From NCBI RefSeq assembly GCF_042932805.1, contig NZ_CP170633.1, forward strand, positions 2,294,001 through 2,358,000: a stretch of DNA of 64,000 nucleotides. Reading direction: 5' to 3'. Position 1 is the first letter of the stretch; each line of letters opens with the position of its first letter. The stretch comes from Ascidiaceihabitans sp029251465 (GTDB lineage Bacteria > Pseudomonadota > Alphaproteobacteria > Rhodobacterales > Rhodobacteraceae). Positions 1-7,723 of the stretch are shown here, piece after piece. The position numbers and the translations under genes were made by a program. The notes beneath the pieces are model-generated. The model was not told where the DNA came from, did not search any database, and saw only the letters and a program-made list of their open reading frames with translations.

Positions 1-1
1 T

Positions 2-220
2 TGGATCATTCTGACTCGTCGCGCGATGATGTTTTTCTTTGGTCTTGCGATTTTGAACGAGATCGTATGGCGCTCGACTTCGACTGAAACCTGGGTCTAT
101 TTCAAAACCTTTGGTCTAAGTGCCGCGCTGTTCGGGTTCTTCATGACTCAAGGAAAGTTGTTCCAAGAGTACGCAATTGAAGAAGATGATCCTGTTGACG
201 CAGACACGCCAGAGGCGTAA
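2..220 (+). CDS. Septation protein A / YciB family, C-terminal part
   Basis: Only the last 72 residues are inside the window; the reading frame is open to the left edge and ends at a TAA. The fragment holds a hydrophobic stretch containing FFFGLAILNEIVWR and a second one after WVYFKTFG, the layout of the last two membrane helices of the YciB/IspZ inner-membrane proteins, followed by an acidic tail (EEDDPVDADTPEA). Family knowledge: these proteins sit in the inner membrane and are linked to cell envelope and septum formation. The upstream part and the start lie outside the window. A SAM-II riboswitch begins only about 9 bases after the stop, so this gene and metZ are separate units. Confidence 0.8.
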   Translation, partial: WIILTRRAMMFFFGLAILNEIVWRSTSTETWVYFKTFGLSAALFGFFMTQGKLFQEYAIEEDDPVDADTPEA

Positions 221-228
221 ATCAACTT

Positions 229-281
229 TGTGGCGATTTGTTACCGGATTGCGGGCCACGTTAAATAATTCCGCTAAAAGG
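229..281 (+). promoter_or_regulatory. SAM-II riboswitch
   Basis: The segment matches the SAM-II (metA-type) aptamer. P1 is a perfect five-base stem GTGGC (230-234) with GCCAC (255-259). The loop begins with the family hallmark GATTTG and contains CGGA (245-248), which can pair with TCCG (270-273) to form the H-type pseudoknot. The conserved 3' end GCTAAAAGG is present at 273-281. SAM-II aptamers are known from alphaproteobacteria in front of methionine biosynthesis genes. The next gene is metZ, so SAM feedback on methionine synthesis is the natural reading. Confidence 0.93.
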
Positions 282-290
282 TCAGGATGA

Positions 291-328
291 AGCCCCCCTT
301 CGCTTGACCCAGCGTTCGGGGGTTTTTT
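291..328 (+). terminator. Intrinsic terminator directly behind the SAM-II aptamer
   Basis: A hairpin with arms CCCCC (within 293-298) plus CGCT (301-304) on the left and AGCG (311-314) plus GGGGG (318-322) on the right is followed at once by six T. It sits only about ten bases after the aptamer and about 40 bases before metZ. This suggests that the riboswitch acts on transcription, which is inference. No explicit anti-terminator pairing was worked out. Confidence 0.75.
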
Positions 329-367
329 CGTGGCTGGCCCCATTTACAGCCCGTGGAGAGAGACGGC

Positions 368-1552
368 ATGAGCGACATTTGGAACCCACGCACCAAAGCG
401 GTGCATTCTGGCACACGACGCAGTCAATACGGCGAAGTCTCAGAGGCGATTTTCCTGACCCAGGGATTTGTCTACGACACCGCCGAAGACGCCGCCGCAC
501 GGTTTGAGAACTCAGGCCCCGATGAATTCATCTATGCCCGCTACGGCAACCCGACGGTCAAGATGTTCGAGGACCGGATCGCCGCCCTAGAAGGCGCCGA
601 AGACGGGTTCGCCACCGCGTCAGGCATGGCCGCCGTTTCAGGCGCATTAACCTCGATGCTGCGTGCCGGCGATCACGTGGTGTCGTCCAAGGCGCTGTTT
701 GGATCGTGCCTGTATGTGCTTGAGGAAATCCTAAGCCGCTACGGGGTCGAGGTGACGTTCGTGGATGGCACCGATCTGGATCAATGGCGCGCGGCCGTGC
801 GCGCGGACACCAAGGTTGTGTTCTTTGAATCCATGTCCAACCCGACACTCGAAGTCATTGATATCAAATCCGTTTGCGAGATCGCGCATGTGCACGGGGC
901 CAAGGTCGTGATCGACAATGTGTTCGCCACGCCGGTCTATTCCAACGCTTTTGAACAGGGCGCTGACGTCATCGTTTATTCCACGACCAAGCACATCGAC
1001 GGCCAAGGGCGTGCCTTGGGTGGGATCATTTTGGGCAGCACCGACTACATCCGCAAAACCGTTGAACCCTACATGAAACACACCGGTGGTTCCATGTCAC
1101 CGTTCACCGCATGGACGCATCTGAAGGGGCTCGAAACCCTTGATCTGCGGGTGCGTGCGCAGACGGCAACGGCCCACGCATTGGCGCAAAGCTTGCAGGG
1201 CCATGCTGGTTTGAAACGGGTGATTTATCCTGGTCTTTCCGATCATCCGCAACACGCGTTGGTGCAGGCGCAAATGGGCAAAGGTGGCACGATGTTGGCG
1301 ATCGACGTCAAAGGCGGGCGCGCGGCTGCGTTCCAGTTTTTGAACGCGATCAAGATCGGCATCATTTCCAACAATCTGGGTGACGCAAAAACCATTATGA
1401 CCCATCCTGCGACGACCACCCATCAACGGCTCAGCCAGGATCAGAAGGATTATTTGGGAATCACCGATGGATTGGTGCGCATTTCGGTCGGAATCGAGGA
1501 TACCGATGACGTGATCGCCGACATTTTGCAGGCTTTGGATGCGGTAGGTTAG
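368..1552 (+). CDS. metZ: O-succinylhomoserine sulfhydrylase
   Basis: A 394-residue PLP enzyme of the Cys/Met metabolism family, predicted to convert O-succinyl-L-homoserine and sulfide to homocysteine. The core motifs are visible: YARYGNPTV near residue 57, ATASGMAA-type helix cap (ATASGMAAV, 82-90), ESMSNPTLE (154-162), IDNVFATP (182-189) and the PLP lysine in STTKH (K208). Length is normal. An in-frame GTG lies 15 bases upstream, but GGAGAGA sits just before the ATG at 368, so the ATG start with MSDIWNP is preferred. Transcription is probably controlled by the SAM-II riboswitch and terminator upstream. MetB or MetY family members are close relatives, but the alphaproteobacterial riboswitch context and the sequence fit MetZ best. 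Confidence 0.93.
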   Translation: MSDIWNPRTKAVHSGTRRSQYGEVSEAIFLTQGFVYDTAEDAAARFENSGPDEFIYARYGNPTVKMFEDRIAALEGAEDGFATASGMAAVSGALTSMLRAGDHVVSSKALFGSCLYVLEEILSRYGVEVTFVDGTDLDQWRAAVRADTKVVFFESMSNPTLEVIDIKSVCEIAHVHGAKVVIDNVFATPVYSNAFEQGADVIVYSTTKHIDGQGRALGGIILGSTDYIRKTVEPYMKHTGGSMSPFTAWTHLKGLETLDLRVRAQTATAHALAQSLQGHAGLKRVIYPGLSDHPQHALVQAQMGKGGTMLAIDVKGGRAAAFQFLNAIKIGIISNNLGDAKTIMTHPATTTHQRLSQDQKDYLGITDGLVRISVGIEDTDDVIADILQALDAVG

Positions 1553-1559
1553 GCCAGAG

Positions 1560-1580
1560 ATGGGAAATATTTCCATTTTT
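1560..1580 (+). terminator. Weak intrinsic terminator after metZ
   Basis: Eight bases after the metZ stop is an A/T-rich palindrome, ATGGGAAATATTTCCAT, with a seven-pair stem and an ATA loop, followed by TTTT. The stem is weak, so only moderate termination is expected. Confidence 0.4.
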
Positions 1581-1693
1581 GCACATCTGCGTGATCTGAC
1601 AGGCCGTTTACCGCGTAATTATTGTCGAGATTGGCAAAACGGCGTCACGCGCCCTATGTAGAATGCAGGAAAGCCGAAAAGGGGGGCCACTAT

Positions 1694-2797
1694 ATGAATA
1701 TTCATTCGCCCGATTTACGACCAATACCCGAACGTGACGATGCTCAGGAAGCGCTCAATGTGCTGCGCCAGTGGGCAAAATCTGCAAGCCAAGCCGAGAT
1801 TCTCGAGCTTGATCCGTCCATCGCCAAACTGATCCCCGGGTCAGATGGCGTGGACTATCCTGCCCTGTCACGCGAATTCCCTGCGGAATTTGCTGTGGAC
1901 GGTGCCTACAAGGCGTCCCTGCCCGACTTGCAAAACGGGCCATCCAGCCTGATCCGCGGGTCAAAGCAGCAGATCCAGCACGTCGGCATTTCGAATTTCC
2001 GCCTGCCTGTGCGGTTTCAATCGCGCGATGGCGGCGAAATGATGCTTGAGACTTCTGTCACCGGTTCTGTCAGCCTTGAGGCCGACAAAAAAGGCATCAA
2101 CATGTCGCGCATCATGCGCTCGTTTTACAAACACGCCGAGGCGACTTTCAGCTTTGAAGTGATCGAGGCCGCGCTGGATGACTACATCACCGACCTCGAA
2201 AGTTTTGATGCCCGTATCCAGATGCGGTTCAGCTTTCCGATGAAGGTGCAAAGCCTGCGTTCTGGCCTGTCGGGCTATCAATATTACGACATCGCGCTAG
2301 AGCTGGTGGAAAAAGACGGTCTGCGCAAAAAGATGATGCATCTGGATTACGTTTACTCGTCCACATGCCCGTGTTCATTGGAGCTGTCAGAGCATGCGCG
2401 TGTGACCCGTGGGCAGCTGGCGACGCCGCATTCGCAACGATCTGTGGCGCGGATTTCAGTCGAGATTGATACAGACACGGACGTGCTGTGGTTCGAAGAT
2501 TTGGTCGAAACCTGTCGCCGCGCAGTGCCAACGGAAACGCAGGTCATGGTCAAACGCGAGGACGAACAAGCCTTCGCAGAGCTGAACGCGGCCAACCCGA
2601 TCTTTGTCGAGGATGCGGCGCGTTTGTTCTGTGAACAACTGCTGGCAGATGTGCGGATCGGTGATTTCCGGGTGGTGGCAAGCCATCAGGAAAGCCTGCA
2701 CAGCCACGATGCGGTTTCGATCCTGACCGAAGGCGACACGTTTGCTGCCGACAGCATCGATCCACGGATGTTCGACACGCTGTTTCACGTCGGTTAA
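1694..2797 (+). CDS. folE2: GTP cyclohydrolase FolE2 (type IB)
   Basis: A 367-residue protein carrying the FolE2/MptA signature: NMSRIMRSFYKHAE (137-150), STCPCS (223-228, C225 and C227) and PHSQRSVARISVE starting at H246 by count. It catalyses the first step of tetrahydrofolate synthesis, GTP to dihydroneopterin triphosphate, and type IB enzymes can work without zinc. The start ATG at 1694 has an AAAAGGGGG Shine-Dalgarno; an in-frame extension upstream has no such signal and was not used. The gene stands alone between metZ and a convergent xseA. I looked for a Zur-type operator in the 140 bases upstream and saw none that was convincing. Confidence 0.93.
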   Translation: MNIHSPDLRPIPERDDAQEALNVLRQWAKSASQAEILELDPSIAKLIPGSDGVDYPALSREFPAEFAVDGAYKASLPDLQNGPSSLIRGSKQQIQHVGISNFRLPVRFQSRDGGEMMLETSVTGSVSLEADKKGINMSRIMRSFYKHAEATFSFEVIEAALDDYITDLESFDARIQMRFSFPMKVQSLRSGLSGYQYYDIALELVEKDGLRKKMMHLDYVYSSTCPCSLELSEHARVTRGQLATPHSQRSVARISVEIDTDTDVLWFEDLVETCRRAVPTETQVMVKREDEQAFAELNAANPIFVEDAARLFCEQLLADVRIGDFRVVASHQESLHSHDAVSILTEGDTFAADSIDPRMFDTLFHVG

Positions 2798-2805
2798 TCA
2801 AAGCG

Positions 2806-2830
2806 AGGTGCGCGACACGCGCACCTTACC
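2806..2830. repeat. Perfect hairpin with TTACC tail, REP-like
   Basis: In the 46-base gap between convergent folE2 and xseA lies a perfect nine-base inverted repeat, AGGTGCGCG (2806-2814) and CGCGCACCT (2818-2826), with an ACA loop, followed by TACC. There is no T-run. It shares the form GGTG...CACCTTACC with the palindromes after phaZ at 47737-47842, so it may be a member of a dispersed palindromic family. It may also help end both transcripts. Confidence 0.6.
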
Positions 2831-2843
2831 CCACCACAGATTG

Positions 2844-4322
2844 CTAGAATAACGACCCTTGGTCTGACGGCTTTACAGCCGCCTTACGGGCTGATGGTTT
2901 GCCATTCAAGGACAAGCGGCCATCGCTGAATTCGATCTCAAGTGTGCCTGCCTTGCCTGCCGCACCTTTGGTCGTCACCACGTTGCCATCGCCGCGCACA
3001 ATCGCGAATCCGCGCTTCAAAACGGATTCTGGACCGAGGGTTTCGTACAATCGTTCTACCGCGTCCAAGTCTTGGCGCGTCCTGGTCACGCACCGCGTGA
3101 ATGCGGCGTCAACCCGGTGCATCAGTTTGCTAACCGCCTCTCGACGCTTGGAAATATCGGCTTGAAGATACTCAGGACCCAGCCGCACTGAACGCTCGTT
3201 TAGCCGGCGTCGTTCGTTTGCGATCATCCTGGACAGAGATGCTGGGCGCAGGCCACCTGCCGCCTCGGACAGTCGAATTTTGCGACGCTGCACGCCGACC
3301 ATTAAGGCGGGGCCAAGCCGTGCGGCGCTGGTATCAAGACGTTGACGCGGTCCGTCCAGCAAGGTTTCGGGACGCGGCAAAGCGCGCGACAAATCACGCA
3401 GCCGCTGATCGCGCCGTTGCAATCCGCCGCTCAGCGCTGTGGTCATCCGCGCGCCTTGTTGATCGATCCACGCGAGCAATTCGTGGCGCACTGGCACGGC
3501 CAATTCCGCAGCTGCGGTGGGCGTCGGTGCGCGTTTGTCGGACACAAAGTCGATCAATGTCGTGTCGGTTTCATGCCCCACCGCTGAAATCAGCGGGATG
3601 TTCGAGGCCGCAGCGGCGCGTGCGACGATTTCTTCGTTAAAACCCCAGAGGTCCTCGACCGAGCCACCACCACGGGCCACGATCAACAGATCAGGGCGTG
3701 GCATCGCGCCACCGGGCAGCATTTTGTTGAAACCTTCGATGGCGCCGGCCACTTCGGGGGCGCATTTAGCCCCTTGCACAGCGACGGGCCAGATCAAAAC
3801 CTTGCGCGGGAAACGGTCGCGCAGGCGGTGCAGAATATCGCGGATCACAGCCCCCGAGGGCGAGGTCACAACACCAATCACGTCGGGCAAATACGGTAGC
3901 GCGCGTTTGCGCGAGGCATCAAACAGCCCCTCGCCGCTGAGCATCGTTTTGCGTTTTTCCAGCAGCGCCATCAACGCGCCCATGCCCGCCGGTTTGATGT
4001 CTTCGATCACGATCTGATATTTGGATTGCCCGCCAAACGTGGTGATGCGACCTGTGGCGACGACCTCCATCCCTTCTTCGGGCTGGGTTTGCAGACGGGC
4101 TGCCACGCCTTTCCAAATCACGCCATTGATCACAGATTTGTCGTCTTTGAGGTCCAGATAAATATGGCCCGAACGGGGCTTTGACACGCGCCCGACCTCG
4201 CCTTTGATCCGCACATTGCCGAATTCGCCCTCGATCACGCGTTTGATCGCACCAGACAATTCGGTGACGCTGAATTCCGGCGCATTTTGGCCCTCGGAGG
4301 GGTCGTCAATCAAGTCCATCAT
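2844..4322 (-). CDS. xseA: Exodeoxyribonuclease VII large subunit
   Basis: A 492-residue protein. The N-terminal OB-fold domain (about 18-115) contains EFSVTELS and GHIYLDLKDD, and the catalytic half includes the family motif VARGGGSVEDLWGFN and GHETDTTLIDFVSD. The C-terminal part is helical, consistent with coiled coil. With XseB it forms the nuclease that degrades single-stranded DNA in both directions during repair. Two adjacent ATG codons occur at the start; an AGGTAAAG lies about ten bases upstream. It is transcribed away from purD, which starts 75 bases to the right, so the two share a divergent promoter region. The small subunit gene is not in the window. Confidence 0.95.
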   Translation of the reverse strand: MMDLIDDPSEGQNAPEFSVTELSGAIKRVIEGEFGNVRIKGEVGRVSKPRSGHIYLDLKDDKSVINGVIWKGVAARLQTQPEEGMEVVATGRITTFGGQSKYQIVIEDIKPAGMGALMALLEKRKTMLSGEGLFDASRKRALPYLPDVIGVVTSPSGAVIRDILHRLRDRFPRKVLIWPVAVQGAKCAPEVAGAIEGFNKMLPGGAMPRPDLLIVARGGGSVEDLWGFNEEIVARAAAASNIPLISAVGHETDTTLIDFVSDKRAPTPTAAAELAVPVRHELLAWIDQQGARMTTALSGGLQRRDQRLRDLSRALPRPETLLDGPRQRLDTSAARLGPALMVGVQRRKIRLSEAAGGLRPASLSRMIANERRRLNERSVRLGPEYLQADISKRREAVSKLMHRVDAAFTRCVTRTRQDLDAVERLYETLGPESVLKRGFAIVRGDGNVVTTKGAAGKAGTLEIEFSDGRLSLNGKPSARKAAVKPSDQGSLF

Positions 4323-4397
4323 CTGTGATCTTTACCTCGTGTTGCGCACAGCTTAGAACGCGCTAACGGCGAGGCCAAGCAAATCAGGAGTACTTCG

Positions 4398-5663
4398 ATG
4401 AACATTCTTATCCTTGGCAGCGGCGGGCGTGAACATTCCCTGGCTTGGGCGACGCTGCAAAACCCGAAATGTGACCGGCTGATCGTCGCACCGGGCAACG
4501 CCGGCATCGCGGCCATCGCGGAATGCGCCGATTTCGACATCATGGACGGCGCAGTTGTCGCTGGGTTTGCCGAAGAAAACGCCATCGATTTTGTGATCAT
4601 CGGACCAGAAGCACCGCTGGCCGCCGGTGTCGCAGATCATTTGCGCGCCTCTGGTTTTTTGGTGTTTGGCCCCTCGCAAGCGGCAGCAGCCCTTGAAGCG
4701 TCAAAAGCGTTCACCAAAGAAATTTGCGTGGCCTGTGATGCCCCAACCGCCGCCTACGGGCACTTTACCGATGCAGTTGCGGCCAAAGAATACGTGCGCG
4801 CCCAAGGTGCCCCGATCGTGGTTAAAGCGGACGGTTTGGCGGCGGGCAAAGGCGTGATTATCGCCGAAACCGTGACTGAGGCTGAGGCCGCAATTGACGA
4901 CATGTTTGACGGGTCATTCGGCGAGGCCGGGGCCGAAGTGGTGATCGAAGAATTCATGACCGGCGAAGAGGCATCGTTCTTTGTGTTGTGCGACGGCGAC
5001 AACGTTTTACCCATCGGAACAGCCCAAGATCACAAGCGCGTCGGCGACGGCGACACCGGCCCGAACACCGGCGGCATGGGTGCGTATTCCCCTGCCCCTG
5101 TTCTGTCAGACGAAATCGCAGAGCTGGCTTTGGCGCAAATTGTGCGTCCCACAATGGCGGAAATGACCAAGCGCGGAATGCCGTACCAAGGCGTGCTGTA
5201 CGTCGGTTTGATGATCGAAAACGGGCAGCCGCGTCTGGTGGAATACAACGCCCGTTTTGGCGATCCCGAGTGTCAGGTTTTGATGATGCGCCTGGGTGGG
5301 CAGGCGTTTGATCTGCTGCATGCCGCAGCCGAGGGGCGTCTGGCTGACACAGCGGTCAATTGGGCTGATGACCATGCAATCACGGTTGTTCTGGCCGCAA
5401 ACGGATACCCTGGACCTTACGAAAAGGGTTCGAAAATCAATGGCTTGGGCGCAATGCCCGAGGACAGCATGAATATGGTCTTTCATGCCGGCACAGCGGA
5501 AAAAGATGGCGCAATTGTCGCCATTGGTGGACGTGTTTTGAACGTTACAGCGCGCGGCAGCAGTCTCGCACAAGCGCGCGCGCGGGCCTATGACATGGTG
5601 GATCGTATCGATTGGCCCGAAGGGTTTTGCCGCCGTGATATCGGTTGGCGGGCCTTGGACTGA
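4398..5663 (+). CDS. purD: Phosphoribosylamine-glycine ligase (GAR synthetase)
   Basis: A 421-residue ATP-grasp enzyme for the second step of purine synthesis, joining glycine to phosphoribosylamine. The N-terminal Rossmann-like segment MNILILGSGGREHSLAW, IIGPEAPLAAG, the ATP-grasp segment VKADGLAAGKGV, and the signature EYNARFGDPECQ are all present. Length is standard. AGGAG precedes the ATG by seven bases. It is divergent from xseA and is followed after 25 bases by a convergent secreted-protein gene. Other purine genes in the window are purA at 23.9 kb only. Confidence 0.96.
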   Translation: MNILILGSGGREHSLAWATLQNPKCDRLIVAPGNAGIAAIAECADFDIMDGAVVAGFAEENAIDFVIIGPEAPLAAGVADHLRASGFLVFGPSQAAAALEASKAFTKEICVACDAPTAAYGHFTDAVAAKEYVRAQGAPIVVKADGLAAGKGVIIAETVTEAEAAIDDMFDGSFGEAGAEVVIEEFMTGEEASFFVLCDGDNVLPIGTAQDHKRVGDGDTGPNTGGMGAYSPAPVLSDEIAELALAQIVRPTMAEMTKRGMPYQGVLYVGLMIENGQPRLVEYNARFGDPECQVLMMRLGGQAFDLLHAAAEGRLADTAVNWADDHAITVVLAANGYPGPYEKGSKINGLGAMPEDSMNMVFHAGTAEKDGAIVAIGGRVLNVTARGSSLAQARARAYDMVDRIDWPEGFCRRDIGWRALD

Positions 5664-5688
5664 TCCTGTAAAAATCTGGCGGATTTGA

Positions 5689-6087
5689 TCAGGACAGCGG
5701 AACATCTTGGCAGGACAGCGGCGTATCATTGATGTCGCTGATCCGCTGAATTTCTAGCCCGGGGTGCGACATCACCAACAGCGTTCCGTTTTCATTATAG
5801 GTCGTCCAGCAGTTTTCGGGGTCAAATTCATCCTCATAGATGAAACACAGATAGGGGCCGCGCACCTCGATCCTCCCGTAAGTGCAGCGCCCGGTTTTAT
5901 CCGCCCAAACCGAACGATCACGGCGCAGGAAATGCTCTTCGCCAATCACGCGCCCGCTGATGTATCCGCTGAACGTCAATGTGCGACCTTCGGCAATGTC
6001 CAAAAACGCATCCGGCGGTATCTGATCTTGGGCCACCGCTAACGTACCGCTTGTCATCAAACACAACATCGCGATCAGTGCCTTCAT
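5689..6087 (-). CDS. Small secreted protein of unknown function
   Basis: A 132-residue protein with a clear signal peptide (MKALIAMLCLMTSGTLAVAQ, cleavage expected near residue 20). The mature part is acidic and holds four cysteines (in GRCTYG, YLCFIY, ENCWTT, LSCQD), so two disulfides in the periplasm are plausible. I do not recognise a named family. The ATG overlaps the stop of the FG-GAP-like gene by four bases (ATGA), so it is the last gene of a three-gene operon beginning with a ferredoxin. The phrase TYNENGTLLVMSHPGLEI suggests a short beta-rich domain. Confidence 0.7.
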   Translation of the reverse strand: MKALIAMLCLMTSGTLAVAQDQIPPDAFLDIAEGRTLTFSGYISGRVIGEEHFLRRDRSVWADKTGRCTYGRIEVRGPYLCFIYEDEFDPENCWTTYNENGTLLVMSHPGLEIQRISDINDTPLSCQDVPLS

Positions 6088-6827
6088 TTGCAGACCATGG
6101 CCGCCGCAAAAGCCGCGCGTGATGTGTCTGCCCCAAGGCGTTTGACTGCGAAATCCGTGCCGTCAAAACGGATTGCAACAAGATCGCGCCAATCAGCCGT
6201 CGCAACAATCATTTCGGGCATGCCATTACAGGTGCGTATGCCCCCTGCAATGTCGCGTTCGCCAATCCGGTGATTGGTGTAGCCGTTCAGGTCCGCTGTG
6301 TGGATCAGCGCCCCCGCCTCAAACCGCCAAATGCGCAAGATTTTAGCCAAATGCGGGCGGTCAATATAGGCGATGTCCACGGTGCCGTTTTGGTCCAAAT
6401 CCGCCGCCCCAAGTGGCGCAAGCCAGCGATTGGATCGCCCGATGTTCGGCGTCTGCGCAACCAAGCCCGCAGCATCGTACACCGCCAGTTTTGCCCCAAG
6501 CCGCTCGTTGCTTTGCACCACGATGACTTCGTTTTCGCCGTCACCGTCCAGATCAGCTAACCTGGGTTCTGTGTCTTCAAAGACGTCCGTTTGCGGTAAT
6601 GTGATGTTCAGCACCCGCCCGTCACCGGTTTGCAAGCGCAGCGTTTCATGCTCGATTGCGTCACCAAGCACACCGTGCGCATAGCGTGTCGTGGGGTCCG
6701 TGTAACGCGCAGCGGTGATGTCTTGGGCAGCCGCCAATGACGGTTGCAGCACACACACGGCCAGAGCTGCGCGGCGCGTGACACGCCCCAGCGCGCGCGA
6801 CAGCAAACGCCGCGCTATTGGGATCAT
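6084..6827 (-). CDS. Secreted FG-GAP/VCBS-repeat-like protein
   Basis: A 247-residue protein with an Arg-rich N-terminus followed by a hydrophobic stretch ending in AAAQ (about residue 35), typical of an export signal. It contains beta-propeller-like repeats with Asp-rich loops, LADLDGDGENEVIVV and AADLDQNGTVDIAYI, which match the calcium-binding FG-GAP/VCBS pattern. It probably acts in the periplasm or at the surface; its binding partner cannot be read from the sequence. It overlaps the ferredoxin stop by one base upstream and the next gene by four bases, so translation is coupled. Only two clear repeats are visible, fewer than in large integrin-like proteins. Confidence 0.72.
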   Translation of the reverse strand: MIPIARRLLSRALGRVTRRAALAVCVLQPSLAAAQDITAARYTDPTTRYAHGVLGDAIEHETLRLQTGDGRVLNITLPQTDVFEDTEPRLADLDGDGENEVIVVQSNERLGAKLAVYDAAGLVAQTPNIGRSNRWLAPLGAADLDQNGTVDIAYIDRPHLAKILRIWRFEAGALIHTADLNGYTNHRIGERDIAGGIRTCNGMPEMIVATADWRDLVAIRFDGTDFAVKRLGADTSRAAFAAAMVCK

Positions 6828-7150
6828 CAGATTTGTTTCTCTGGCATTTGAACGATCAAACCGTCCAGCGCATCCGTCACCTTAAGCTGGCAGGTCAGGC
6901 GCGAGCGTGTCTCGTCAGGCTCATATGCGAAATCCAGCATGTCGGTTTCCATGTCGTCCTTGGCCGGTACTTTTTCGACCCAAGCTGCGTCCACATAGAC
7001 GTGGCAGGTCGAGCAGGCACAGGCTCCGCCGCAGTCTGCTTCGATCCCTGGAATGTTGTTGTCACGCGCGCCTTCCATGACGGTCATGCCGTTTGCAACA
7101 TCCACAACATGCTCTTTGCCGCCGTGCTCGATATATGTGATTTTGGCCAT
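6827..7150 (-). CDS. 2Fe-2S ferredoxin, adrenodoxin type
   Basis: A 107-residue protein with the vertebrate/bacterial adrenodoxin-like cluster pattern C40-X5-C46-X2-C49 ... C87 (ADCGGACACSTC and RLTCQ), plus an extra C44. Length and the sequences MLDFAYEPDETRSRLTCQL fit ferredoxins that pass electrons to P450s or iron-sulfur assembly. It is the first gene of an operon with two exported proteins, an unusual combination whose logic is unclear. A cytochrome P450 is encoded at 61.3 kb, but a link is only a guess. The start is ATG at 7150, with an AGAGGG about five bases ahead (7155-7160), divergent from the SOS-box region. Confidence 0.92.
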   Translation of the reverse strand: MAKITYIEHGGKEHVVDVANGMTVMEGARDNNIPGIEADCGGACACSTCHVYVDAAWVEKVPAKDDMETDMLDFAYEPDETRSRLTCQLKVTDALDGLIVQMPEKQI

Positions 7151-7256
7151 CTGAAACCCTCTGAGAATAACTGTTAATCCTGTCTAGCGAGGCCATTTAG
7201 GCAACGCCACCCCCTTTTGCGACACATCAATTTTCTGTTTGCTGCGCCCACGTAAT

Positions 7257-7271
7257 GTTCTACCTATGTTC
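7257..7271. promoter_or_regulatory. LexA (SOS) box GTTC-N7-GTTC
   Basis: GTTC at 7257-7260, seven bases (TACCTAT), and GTTC at 7268-7271 give an exact match to the direct-repeat LexA operator of alphaproteobacteria. It lies in the divergent gap between the ferredoxin gene and the DnaE2-like fragment, and it ends three bases before the first possible ATG of that fragment. A DNA damage role fits the downstream DnaE2 remnant. Confidence 0.75.
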
Positions 7272-7273
7272 TC

Positions 7274-7678
7274 ATGAAAGTATTTACACCCCCACCCAAA
7301 TCAAAACATATCACATGGCCGCGCCCACCATCCTGCCTGATGGCAAGCCAACTGCATGTTCCGCCCATCAATGCGCGGGTTGCTGTGGCGGGTTTGGTGA
7401 TTTTGCGTCAACGTCCCGGCACCGCCAAAGGCGTGATTTTTATTACGCTTGAGGACGAAACCGGCGTTGTGAACGTCATCGTTTGGCGCAACATGTACGA
7501 ACGTTTTCGTCGTGCCGTGATTTCGGGGCGAATGCTGCGGGTCACGGGGCAATTGCAGCGCGCCCATGATGTCACCCATGTGTTGGCCCAGCAGATCGAA
7601 GACATCTCGTATCTTTTGGATCAATTGGTTAATTCCGATGCGGCGCAACCTGTCCAGCCCCTGTTGGCAGACGGCTAA
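7274..7678 (+). pseudogene. Orphan C-terminal fragment of error-prone DNA polymerase DnaE2
   Basis: The reading frame of 134 codons resembles only the C-terminal OB-fold end of DnaE2/ImuC: VAVAGLVILRQRPGTAKGV, FITLEDETGVVNVIVWRN, then FRRAVISGRMLRVTGQLQR and HVLAQQIEDIS. Full DnaE2 has over 1000 residues, and the PHP, polymerase and finger domains are absent here. The first 35 codons do not look like DnaE2. No convincing Shine-Dalgarno precedes the ATG at 7274 or the internal ATG at 7340. An SOS box sits directly upstream. The simplest reading is a remnant left when an SOS-controlled imuA-imuB-dnaE2 cassette lost its interior. A small expressed OB-fold protein cannot be excluded because the frame stays open. 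Confidence 0.7.
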
Positions 7679-7723
7679 AAACGGCGTAGTTTGCCACAAA
7701 ACCGAGCGAACAGGCCGACCTTC

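Noticed and set aside
1553..1693. Zur-type operator before folE2
   Set aside because: No palindrome of the expected kind was found.
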